A stretch of DNA of 64,000 nucleotides from Burhinus oedicnemus (lineage: Eukaryota > Chordata > Aves > Charadriiformes > Burhinidae): the NCBI GenBank assembly GCA_008921705.1, contig VFFE01007506.1, positions 616,603 to 680,602 of the forward strand. The letters run 5' to 3'. Below, piece by piece: positions 39,701-51,700 of this stretch. Made by a program: the position numbers and the translations under genes. Within the stretch, counting starts at the first letter, position 1, and the number at the start of each line of letters is the position of its first letter. The notes beneath the pieces were generated by a model. The model searched no databases. It saw only the letters and a program-made list of their open reading frames with translations, and had not been told where the DNA came from.

Positions 39701-42700
39701 GTGTAAAGTGTAGAAGCCATAGTGTGGTGGTAAAATGGGAGATTTAAGAGACAGTAGATGAAAACATTACTGCGCATCTTTTTTTGCCTCCCATTTGGGT
39801 GAGAATTAGTTCTGAAATTTAAAATGCCAAATGTGTTGCAAGTCTCTCACTCAGAAGATGACCCGTTGCTCAGATACAGTCTGCAAAAACATCGAAAAGT
39901 ACTCTTTATGATAAGAAGCAGCTGCATTGAAAGACTTCTTAAAACATCTTGCAGGGAATGTCTTTCCTCCTGCACTGTTCCTGAATGCACTAACTTTATT
40001 TTTGACATCCTACAAAAAGCAGGATGTTACCATTGCCTTCTGCTTAACACGAGCTTCAGGGGGTGTATGAGTGACAAGGACTTGTAGCTAATGAGGGATA
40101 GTTGGGCGTGTTTTAGAGCTATGGGAAGGCTTAATTATGTTACTGTTTATGTACTATAACCAATGCATCATTGTCGTGTAGCAGCAGTAGCTTATACAAT
40201 GTGACCAAGTAGTCTATTTCTGTGTATATGGTGCGGCAAGTTATAAATTGTTGCCTTGGAGTCAAGAAGTTTGTCTAAGAACGGACTGCAGGGTTTAATC
40301 CATTAAGAAGACAATGCCACTGGTATGTGAAGGGAAAATTTCCATGTCTTTGTTTCATTTTCAGGTAACTACACATTAAGAGTTGACTGCACCCCTCTTC
40401 TCTACAAACTGGTGTATAATCTGACAAAAGAGGTACAGAATCAGAGTGTATATTATTTGTGACTTTCTAAGAATGTAAAACTGCAAGTTTCTTGGATAAA
40501 ATTAGATTATTGAGTAATATTGGATTTATCTTGTTGCTGTGCTGGAAGAATCTTAATTGCACCAAAATCAATAGCAAAACATCCCGTCAGTGGTACACAG
40601 TCCAGTCTCACACTTCCTCAGTGTTCTTAGAAAGGTTGAAATGTGTCACGGACATAAGTGGAATATTATATGTAATATATAGTAAAAAAAATAAGACTAA
40701 ACAAGATAATAAAACACTTGAGCAAGATCAATTCTCTAAAGTTATAATCATTCAAGGAAATAAATTGCATTTTAAATTTCCGTTTCCTGTGCAAAAGAGG
40801 ATCTATTAATTTTCACATTGGCTAGCTACCATTTTCTCTCTGTCTGTTCCCCCTGAATCTCTTTCATATCTCACCGAGTCCCTGAAATACTGTGATAAAT
40901 ACTGAAAGATTGAGTGGTTTTTTTAACAGGCCAGATGTATGGATTTGCATGATTACAAGTGGTCTAATCATGCCTCCTTTGCTTTCACCTCTCAGGATGA
41001 ATTATTGTACGGCTGAAAGATTGTGTTCCATTAAAGCATGAAACTTCATTGGCCATATGAGGAGTTAACCACATTAGGCACCTAGCATGAGCCATTGTCA
41101 CTATCCTCATATCTGGATTAATCTTAATTATCAGAAGACATCTCTATCTCACTTAAGCAACACAGGCTCCCTTTAAAGGCAATGGGCAGAAACAGATACC
41201 TTTAGGACGAGGTTCATTTCACCAAATATGGTTGTCTACTCTTGTACATACAGAACTCTCAAACTGTATTTTCCTCCTGATGTTAAGGGAGCCCAGGTGA
41301 CTTGGTCCAGTGTAAAAATCTGCGTTGTAATGGCACTTGGTAAAATGACTCCAGCTATTAGTCTCCCATCCCATTAGATGCATTCATCCTGAGTTATTTT
41401 CAAATGCAGTACACTTTCTTTTAACATTGGAAATTCCATGGTTTGAATGTGGGGTGGTTTATCTATGCTATTCCCATGTCTTTCTTTTATTTTCTACATT
41501 TTATTTTCTTATCAGTTCTTTCTATCTTACACTTTCTTCCTTGCTAGGGAAGAAGCTGTGCTTCATCAAACGTTAGCTGTGATGCTTTGCACACGGAAGC
41601 GCATTTTGTTTCACCTGTGAAAATTTCTGTGTCCCTAGTGCTGCAGGGCCCTGGATAAAATAGTTTACTTTCTGTCTGCAGCAAGGCACTCACTCAGGGA
41701 TTCATTTTTCTGCAAAAGATAAACAAAGTAAAAAAATGCTCTGGGCTAAAAATAGTACCTCACTTTTGATCTTAAGTCAACTATTCAACTAATGCTGGGT
41801 TTGAGTAGAAAAATTCCATTAAAGTACCACACGAAGTACTTGAGACTGGGTTTTTTTGAAAATGTTCCTATTCAGTGTTATTCAAGCTTTTAACAGTAGA
41901 CACATAATATAAACAACAGAAAGCATGACAACTATTCCATAATTCCATGCTGTTTCCTCACTAAAAAGCTCCTAGAAGTACATTATATTCATCCATATTC
42001 TTCATAGCTTCATTTGTAAAGAGGCTTATTTTATGGTAGAGAGTTGTCAGTGAAAAGTCTCACTATTTCTTGAGCTCCTTAAAGCCACCGTTGGAACATC
42101 TTAGATTTTTTTTTCTTGTTAGGTTGTTATAGACAGAACCCGCAACTATTTTTTCTTTTCTGTTGTTCCAGAGAACAGGATTCTGCAACATTCTCATTCT
42201 CTGCTGTTCTCTGCTTTCTGTACAAATTCGAAGAGCACTTTCTCCAGTTTTACCATATTGTCTCTGTCCAAAGAATCTCATTTGCAATCCTTTTATTCTT
42301 TTTACTAGTTTTTTTTTGCTGTGTTGCCAAATAAATTTGAGACACTCCTTGTGTCCTGGTTTGAGGTAAAACAGGACCAATTTTGTTCAGTAACTTTACT
42401 TTTTAGCTAGGCCTCTTCTAACTACATTTACAGCGTGTTGTGCAGAAGACTGTTTGCTCTCAGAGTGATCAGACCCATGTTTATAGTTGATGCCAAGGGA
42501 TGGGATGCAGAGAGGCTCTTGCTTATCCTTATTGCTATAACACCCAAGGGCAGCCAACTTTGTTACTTGCCCCGTTGGAGGGTCGGAAGCAGAAAAGCAT
42601 AGAGGGGTCACACCTGTGGGGAGGAGCGGACAGGACAGGTGACCCCAAACTGACCCACAGGGTATTCCATCCCATCTGCCTCATGCTCAGTATAAAAGCT

Positions 42701-45700
42701 GAGGGATCAAAGGGTCAGCCTCTTTCTTCAATGGCCGGCGTCCAAGGAGGACTCTGTCTGTTCATCTGCCTTTGATCCCAATCCTGAATCCAAATCTGGA
42801 ATCCAGTTCCCATCTGTCACTGAGTCCAGTCTGGGACTTTCCCAGTGCCTGCTGGTGACATGATTGTCATTCTGGGCGCTTGATACGGTTTTGTATATAT
42901 TTCATTATTTTCTTTTTATTATTTTATTATTTTATTATTAATATTTCATTAAAGTAGTTTAGTTCCTTCTAAACTCTTAAGTCTCTTTTTTTCTCTCTCT
43001 CTCCTGCCTCCCTTCGAAGCGGACCAGGAGAGAGGGAGCATCTGTCCTTCCGCCTGATTGGGCCAATCCAGCCCAAACCATGACACCTTGCCACATTTTT
43101 CTAGAGGAGTGTTTTCCTCTTTTTTTACTGCTAAATCTGGGACCGCCTCTCATCTTTTTGAAAAATATAATCATGGTTCAATTTTTACAGTGATTTGACA
43201 TTGTAGTTTTCATTTCCAAACCATCTTTCATTTACCAGTGTTGATGTGCCACCAGTGACCTCCAGTCATCCATAAATCACAGGCTCTAAAACCTTTCTCT
43301 AGACCACTTACACTCTTTTGATCTTTTCTGTAAGATCATTCATAGAGATTGTTGGAATTTTCCCAAGGAAAAAGATGTTTTGATGGACTCTTGGAGAGAA
43401 GTCAGGAATACCAAAGGGTGTTTGCTGAAGGACCACTTTGAACTAGGATACCATTTTTGTTGGCATAGAAACATGTATACAGATGACTGATAGACCCTGT
43501 AGAAATGTGGCACATCTTTAACTTGGCTCACTGCTTCTAGCATTACAGAATAAAATTTATTTAAGGGTTCAGACATCTTTATTCTCCAGTTCTCTAAAAA
43601 TTCCAGTGAATTGGATTAGCAAAAGAAAGAGAGAAACTTAAGCAACAGCTAGAATAAGGAAGGTCTTTTTTGCAGAGGAATCTGCTTAATTTGCTTTATT
43701 CTTGTTCTCTTCACTTGCTTTTAGGTAGCCTCTTATAAAGATAACCAAAGACTACAATCTGTGCCTTTGCTAATCAATTGTGTCTTTTTCACTAAGGTGA
43801 AAAAACCCTAATTTCTGTAAGGGCTAGAAGGACTAAGGCAGAGTGGTTATATTCTTAGTTTTGCTATTTCAGCTGCAATGCATTCGGTTTTGGATGACAC
43901 TGGGAAGCTAGATGTATACATCAAAGCCTCAGCCCATTAAGTCTTTGCATATCCTGGTTGTTAGCTTGTTGAATAGGAATCGTGAGAAGTCCTGTGCACC
44001 TCAGGAGTCCTACCTAATTCTTGGAAACAGCAAATGGGACCGAAATGTTCCCTATGCTTTGCATGGAATTGAATTTCATTCAGGAAGTCCAGAATGTGAA
44101 AGAACATTAGTGCAGATGTGGGTGATTACGTATGTCCAAAAGAATGTTATTTCTGTTCATATTAAAAAGTCCAACAACCAACTATCCAACATCCCAGAAT
44201 CTCTTTGCTCCTTTTGTTTTTTAGTGAGCCGCTTCTCACCAAAAAAATGTAGTGTACACATGAAGTGTCATCTTTCAAGGAGTTCTGCATTTAAGTGCGG
44301 TCCTCAGCATACAGATGGGACGTTTAGCTGTTGAAAGTCTTTTTTGGCCCTGTTCTACTGCTGGGCTTTAGACAATTGGTCACCACCAGCCAGTGTCTGC
44401 AATAGTCCAACTCCAATTCCCCTGTTCTGATCATCACATCATTACTTTGCATTTATACTTAAAGAACTCTGTGTCTTCCCTTGAGGTAGCAATAAGCTTA
44501 TGTTGATTCTAGATTTGGATCTAAGGGCAAATTATGTGTTTCACTAGGCTCCCAGTGCTGTACGAAAAAGCTGGCCAATGGGTTTTACGTGATCAGAGCT
44601 GTCAGAATAACATCTCTGCCAGCGCATGAAGTACTTTTACTCCCATATGTCAGAGTTCAGCTTGCTCTTATTAATGTGCCATTTTCAATTTAGCCCTAGA
44701 ACTTGACCAAAGTGCCCTGAAAATGACAGTAGTGAAGAAGTGACTTCACAAAGTTGTTATTTTCCTGCTGGCTGCTGACATAATCTCAGAGGTCAGAACT
44801 CCTTGGGTTTTCAATTTGGAGTTTGTATATTTTTCAGTACAGAATATAAGTCTCAACAATAATGTGGTACCATGTATCTAGCCATGCACATTTACATTTT
44901 GTATTTTGGAAAAAAAAAACCCACCCAAACCCCAATCCTCTGCATAACATAACCAATCTTATATTTAAAGAACCATGATTATTAAAGGTTGTTTAAGTGT
45001 AGATGGAGACCAGGGCCAGAGGCTTGATTTATTTTTACCTCTGCCACAGATTTTCTAAGAGCTTTGGTCAACTACTTTTATACTCTTTCATAGTTTTCCT
45101 GGCTGTATGATGTCTGTAGTAATACTTTTTCCACCCTGTTACATATCTTTGCGAGGTAAGGTACGGGTGGGACCTATATTTGTACATATAGTGTCTTGCA
45201 CAATGGTGCTCCAGTCTTGCTTGAGTCACCTTGGCACTGCTGTAATATAGTTAATGGCTGGTTTTGACCCTTCTTTCTAGCACAATTCTGTCGTACCCTT
45301 CCTATGGCAAAAAGCAGTCAAATTTCAGGCTTAGCCTCTTGAGAGAATATTGCTGCTGTGTGGGGCAGACCTCCACAGGGTTAGGGCTGTTGTCTCCCTT
45401 GCCTGCTGAAAGGAAAGCAGCTGGGGCATCCTGGCTGCTGGAGGAGCTCCATAGTGCTGTACATGCTGTTGTGTGTGTACATACAGAGTGCAATAATAGG
45501 GTGGTAAGAAGTCCTAGAAATCCATGGGACCCGCTTCCCCCCAGAGTGGATGAGCTCCAGCTAGTGTCCTTGAGCTTTTAACCTGCTCTTCCCCACTGCC
45601 TGTGGTTGGTTCCAAGTGCCTGTGAGATGCGTTTCATGGTTGGGAACCATAAATGTATGTAACAAATGTAAATAGAGTACGTGTACTTCCCTGCATGCAG

Positions 45701-48700
45701 CAATGCTGTTGATTAACAATGATGCAGACAGCTGTAAAGGTCTCCTTTGATACTAAATTAAGTTAGAGGTACTTCCAATGAGATTACAATCTTTTGCTCT
45801 CCAGATTTTAAGCCCTGATGAGGGTTACGAAAATAAGTCTCTTTATGACAGTTGGCTTGAGAAAGATCCTGCAACTGAAAATAACAGCTATCCCAGGTAA
45901 GTTGTTAATCTGGTTTTTCTTTCCCAATATTTTCATTGTATCATAGCATGGCTACTCTTAGGAGTTTTTCAAGATGTGCTGTTGATGACAGCAATAGAAA
46001 ACCTTTTACTACAAGGTGACTGTCTAGCAATATCTTTTAAAGTAGAATAAAATTTTATGACTTTTTTTTTATAATGAGGGTGACATCTATGCCTGCTGTA
46101 AAATGAAACCTCACACTTTTTAACGGCCTTTTATTAGTAGAAAAGCAATTTGGAAAGCAACCAAAAAAGACCAGGGTGGGGAAAGAGTTCAAAATACAGT
46201 TTAGTCACCCTACTGGATGAGATAATATCAAAATTGTTAGGATAAGCAAATGCTCTGTTGAAAGAAACTGCCTAGAGCGGTAATTAAAAAGCTCTCTTGA
46301 TACTTATTCTTTGTTTATGCAATGGATGTAAATGTAATACATTACAAATCTATATCTGAAGCTATTAAAACTTCATATTTGAAGGTATTAAAACTCCAAA
46401 ACGCTGCTTGAGCCTGTGACTTGTAGGGCTGAATCTTATTCACAATGTGGTATTACTCACATAAGGTAAATAGAACTGCCCCTTTATGTGATTTGACCGA
46501 AGTGTTCTGCATGTATTGCCCTGTCTTTCAGGCCCTGCTAGGATGAGTGTCTAGATTCATTAGAATCACTGAGATTTCTTCTTTTTGAAAAAGCTACCAG
46601 AGCTGATCTTTCTCCATTGATACAAATAGTTCCTTACAGAAATTTATAGTAACAGAAGAACTTTACCTGGGTTATTTTTCTTTTTTAGCTGAGAAACACC
46701 AATTATTCACCAGGCTAGACATATAAACCTAAAACTTAATATAAGACTTAAATAAATATTTGAAAATACTTAGAATATTACATCTGCCTTTATTATCATT
46801 TTCTTTTCCTCTGTCTTGCCACGTTTACCCAGTAGATGGCAACATTTACTTGTAAGTAGCAGATGCTTATTGTGTCTTCTGCAGTAGAAACTGTTTATCA
46901 GTCAGATTCTATTATGGAATGTGCAAAGTATATAAAAACATCTGTCTTTATATATATTGCTGCCCAATTTGTATTAGTTTGGAAATAGATGATTAACGTT
47001 TTAAGACTGTAGAGAGATGTCTGATGTCGTTTTATGGCACTTCTGCATAATGTGTATGTTGTTTTTCAAATGTGGTCAGTAACATAAGCAGGATTGCTAC
47101 CTTTGAAAGATCTTCCTAATAATACAGGATACTGAATTAGTGTGATGGAATAAAATCAGAGTAATTAAGCTTGCCACTCATCTAGTCTCTCATCTTATTA
47201 GTGTCCCTCATGTGCCCTCCAGAAGAACGGACCTCCATTTCTTTGAAAAATCTGCATTTTGCATAGATTACTACCATACTGTAAAGTAAGTGGTCTCACT
47301 AAGCTTTGTCTTTTCAACATGTAGAATAAACAAACTGGGATCAGGCAGTGATTTTGAAGCTTACTTTCAGAGACTGGGAATTGCATCATGCAGAGTCCGT
47401 TATACCAAGAATAGGGTAAGTCTTCCAGGTTGCTTGAAGAAGTTTAATAGTGCTGAGCAGCCATCTTTTAAAAGCATTTATTCATGATTAATAAAACAGC
47501 TTCAGAGAATCATTGACTGGTTTGTATATCAGTGCCATTTCTTAATTTAGCAAGAAATCTAAATGTTTGGTGAATAAAACGTTTCAGTGGTGTGTATATT
47601 CTATAGGCTGTCAAGTTCACAGAAAGGTACTTATAGAATCTGATCGGAGGTATATATTTCATTCCACTATGCTATTAATAGGACCCTTAATATACAAATC
47701 TTCATCGGATCATAGAATGGTTTAGGTTGGAAGGGACCTTAAAGATCATCTAGTTCCAACCCTCCTGCCATGGGCAAGGACACCTCCCACTAGACCAGGT
47801 TGCTCAAAGCCCCGTCCAGCCTGGCCTTGAACAATTCCAAGGATGGGGCCTCCACAACTTCCCTGGGCAACCTGTTCCAGTGCCTCACCACCCTCAGAGT
47901 GAAAAATTTCTTCCTGATATTTATTCTAAATCTCCCCTCTTCCAGTTTGAAGCCATTACCCCTTGTCCTATCACTACATGCCCTTGTGAAAAGTTCCTCT
48001 CCAGATTTCTTGTCAGCTCCTTTCAGATACTGGAAGGCTGCTATAAGGTCTCCCTGGAGCCTTCTCCTCTCCAGGCTGAACAATTCCAGCTCTCTCAGCC
48101 TGTCCTCAAAGGAGAGGTGCTCTAACCCTCTGATCCTCTTCATGCCCCTCTTCTGGACCCGCTCCAACAGGGCCATGTCCTTCTTGTGCTGAGGACCCCA
48201 GAGCTGGGCACAGTATTCCAGGTGAGGTCTCATGACAGCAGAGTAGAGGGGCAGAATCACCTCCCTCTACCTGCTGGCCACGCTTCCTTGGTTGTGTTTG
48301 GAAATAACTACACAAGGGGCCATGATCGAGGATTTCTGCTATCCAGAACCCCAAACTGTTTCCACATTTAGTGAAGGCTATCTCTGTGCAATGGAACTAT
48401 CTGTGTAAATAGAGAGAAGGAAGCCTGCTCACTTAATCTTGTGCAACTGACCATGGATTCAGGTTAATTTAGTTTCCTAAAATGAACACACAAAAATGCA
48501 AGAATAGTAAATTGTGTTTTGTAGCAAATAGCTTTTTTGATTCAGAAACTGTGCAAAAATAACAGTCATTAAGTGATCAATACATCCCTTAACTGCAGTT
48601 GGAATACAGGGCACTGACAAATTTGCTTGCTCTTTTTCAGAAAGCAGACAAATTCAGCAATTATCCTGTTTATCACACTGTGTATGAGACCTTTGAGTTA

Positions 48701-51700
48701 GTGGAAAAGTTTTATGACCCCACCTTCAAGAAACAGCTTACAATTGCCCAGTTACGAGGCAAAGTGGTTTATGAACTGGCAGATTCCCAGGTCATTCCAT
48801 TTGACTGTAGAGATTATGGAGAAGCGTTAAAAGGATATAGCAACAGAATTTATGAATTGGCCAAGAAACATGAAGAACAGCTGAAAACTTACAAAGTATC
48901 ATTTGGTGAGTAATAGCCACAACAGTATTTCTTACATGCATTAATGAGAATTATGCAAGGACGTGATGTATCTGTTATAGCTCTGAAACTGTATTCCTTA
49001 CTTTCCTGTTTCAATTCTGCCATCATAATGAAGAGCCTCTTTTTTTCTGAACATGACACAGGTTTAACACATTATAGATGTGAGGGTTATAGATGAGAGG
49101 GTCACAATAACTTTCATGCACATTACTAATTTTGGTCATTATTGCAGTGCTCACCAGCAGTTGTGGAATGCAATCAAATGCAGAACAAAGAGACAGCATC
49201 AGCTTGCTTCTCACTTTCTTGCCTAAAAAAGAAGGCAAGTTAAACATTTATGGCAACTGCCTGGAACTTGGGAGACACAGGTGCTTGTTTCTCCTCAGCC
49301 AAAGACTTCATCTGACCTTGGGGAACTTGCTCTTTCAGTGCCTGGATACCAGTTGTAGGCAACAGAAGCACTTCTCTAACTCTTCTGCATAAATACATCC
49401 ATTTGCTGAGCACTTGAACACATTGCAAGGAAGCATATAAAACAGGTTGGAAGTAGCTGAGTGCTCTGGATCCCAGGCTAGGATAGCTTCCACAGTCATT
49501 TTCTTTCTCTCTGCCCCCCTCTCTCTTGTTTCTTTCTTCTAGCCTCATTCACCCCTTGTGTTTCTGTACCGAAGAGGATTTTCAGTCAGTCCTGATTGAC
49601 TTGGTATCTGAGGGACCCATGGTTTAAAGACATAAACTAGCTTTTTGGAGATGCAGTACTCCTTCAGGTTGTGTCAAACATTAGAAGTAACTCAAATCAA
49701 GTCCTCATTTGCAGGAATCTAAAAAGTTTAAAACTTCGTGTAATGGCTTAGGTGAAAAATTCTTGACTCTTTTGAAAAGTCATCCTTTTTGTAAAAGGTC
49801 ACTCAAGACAGGCATGACGGATCATCTGGTCTCAGATTTTGCACAACACAAGGATTTACTTCCATATGTCCTTATGTTTACTGCAACATATCTTGTAAGG
49901 AAACACAAGACTGGACTTCCTTTTTGGAGTAGTAGAACATCTACCAAAATTTCTATTAAATGATTTATTTTCATTGTTTGGGTTTCTTTTCCATTTCAGA
50001 TTAGAAGTTGCCCAAACTGCCTTCTGATCAATGCATCTTCTTTTTGTTCCCAGACTCTAGAAGCAATCTTTTTTTTTTAGCTTTTTGCCCCCCAAGTATC
50101 ATTTAACACTGTCCTTAAAAACTTTATAGATGTGTCATTTTGACTAGTTTTTTACAAGGCATATTTTTTTAGACTGAAAAGATTCTTCTCTGATGCCTGA
50201 CCAGTTTTAAATTATTTCTTGAATAAAACTGCAATTTTTAATTTTTGTTTATTCTGTTACACCAGAGTAATTAAAATTTGCGTGTAGTTTTTACAATACT
50301 GTGAAAATTAAAATTCATTTCACTCAGAATTTTCATAGAATTGACAATTGACAGCACTGAATGTGAGAAAATTGTTAATCAAGGCTGAATAAGTCACATA
50401 ATTGTCCTTCAAAATAATAGATTAAGGTTTTTATTTGCCTTTGGATTCACATTTCAGCTGCTCCTCTGCAACAATGAAGGCTGGAAACCTTTTTTCATTA
50501 AATATGTACTTGTTGTCATATGCTATCAGGAACTAAGGTTTGCAGGGAGAAAAAAAAAGAAATGTGCTATGTTCTGAAAAAAACAATACTGACAGCACTG
50601 AATAGCTAGTGAACATGAGCACAAATTCTCTTACATATTTTCAGATGACCTTTCTTTTTTTTCTCTTAAATCTCCTCCTACTGCTTCTGAAATATAATCG
50701 GTTGCCACGGTATAACCATGATGTCAGCAGGGCAGAACTCTGTCCTCTGGCAAACTTATAGCTGTTGCCACGGTTGTGGACAAGTGTAAATTCTCACCTT
50801 CAGAAGGTGACATGGGTCTGTCTATACTGCAGTCCGTAAACAGGTCACATACATAAAATCCGTGCCTCTAATTATGTAAACTAAAGTATTAATACAAGAA
50901 CAAGCAAGTGTAGGCTGGTGATGAATAAATAAGTTTGCTAGAAATAGAAGGGGAAATGAGACTGCAGAACAGCTTTCAATAGGACTCCTGGGAACAGAAT
51001 GCCTGTCATACTAAATAGGGTGATAAATTTGTAAGCAGTGGTGATAAATTTATAAACAGTGAAAGGCCATACTTGCCAACAGAGGACTGGGTTTAGAAGA
51101 TGACCTAATCTTCTGCCCCATATTTCTGTACGATCAGAGAGGATAGTCTGGTTTATCTAAAGTTTTCTGAAACTTGTGAGCAAAATGTGCAAGTTGTAAA
51201 TCTTCTTTCTTAGTATTTGAGTTGAATTTTGGTAAGACCAGAAGTTCTTCTCCTCATAACATCCACCTTTTACTTATTCCACAAAAATTAGTTGCATAAA
51301 TTGGTAATTTTTCCAGGTCCGTATTAAATAGACCCTTCCACAGGAAAATCATCAGAGCTGATATTGTCATTAAAAGAAAGGCCTGATGCTTCTTTGGAGA
51401 AGTTATTCCACGTGGCTGGGACATACTGCCAGGGACAGAGCAGGAAAAAGCAACTGAGTTACCCGCCAGCCTGCCTGCACACAGGCAGGCGTAGCAGGCA
51501 AAATCCTGGGATTTGAGTAGCAGCAGTGTGGGACGGCATGCAGGGTCTTGGCAGAGACACCTTCTGTGATGTAACTCTAGTGCACGTGTGGAGCAAGCAA
51601 TCCACTTCAATCTACCTTGTCTATCGCTGTGTTCCATGACAGTTGCGTCTTTCATGCCTCACCTAATATTATTCAATATACATATCACACTCTTCTGTTA

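Larger units (their letters stand above)
34403..45804 (+). other. NAALAD2 introns 10-13
   Basis: Lengths 434, 2730, 2651 and 5372 bp. Intron 13 is the largest of the gene and holds a solo LTR. A 140-codon + frame at 43,912-44,334 in intron 13 has no recognisable motif. Otherwise nothing seen. Confidence 0.7.

Noticed and set aside
43912..44334. 140-codon + frame in NAALAD2 intron 13
   Set aside because: No recognisable domain, no nearby promoter or polyadenylation signal; chance frame in a 5.4 kb intron.
47790..48260. 156-codon minus-strand frame as a host gene
   Set aside because: It is the C-terminal part of CR1 LINE ORF2 inside a truncated insertion, not a host gene.
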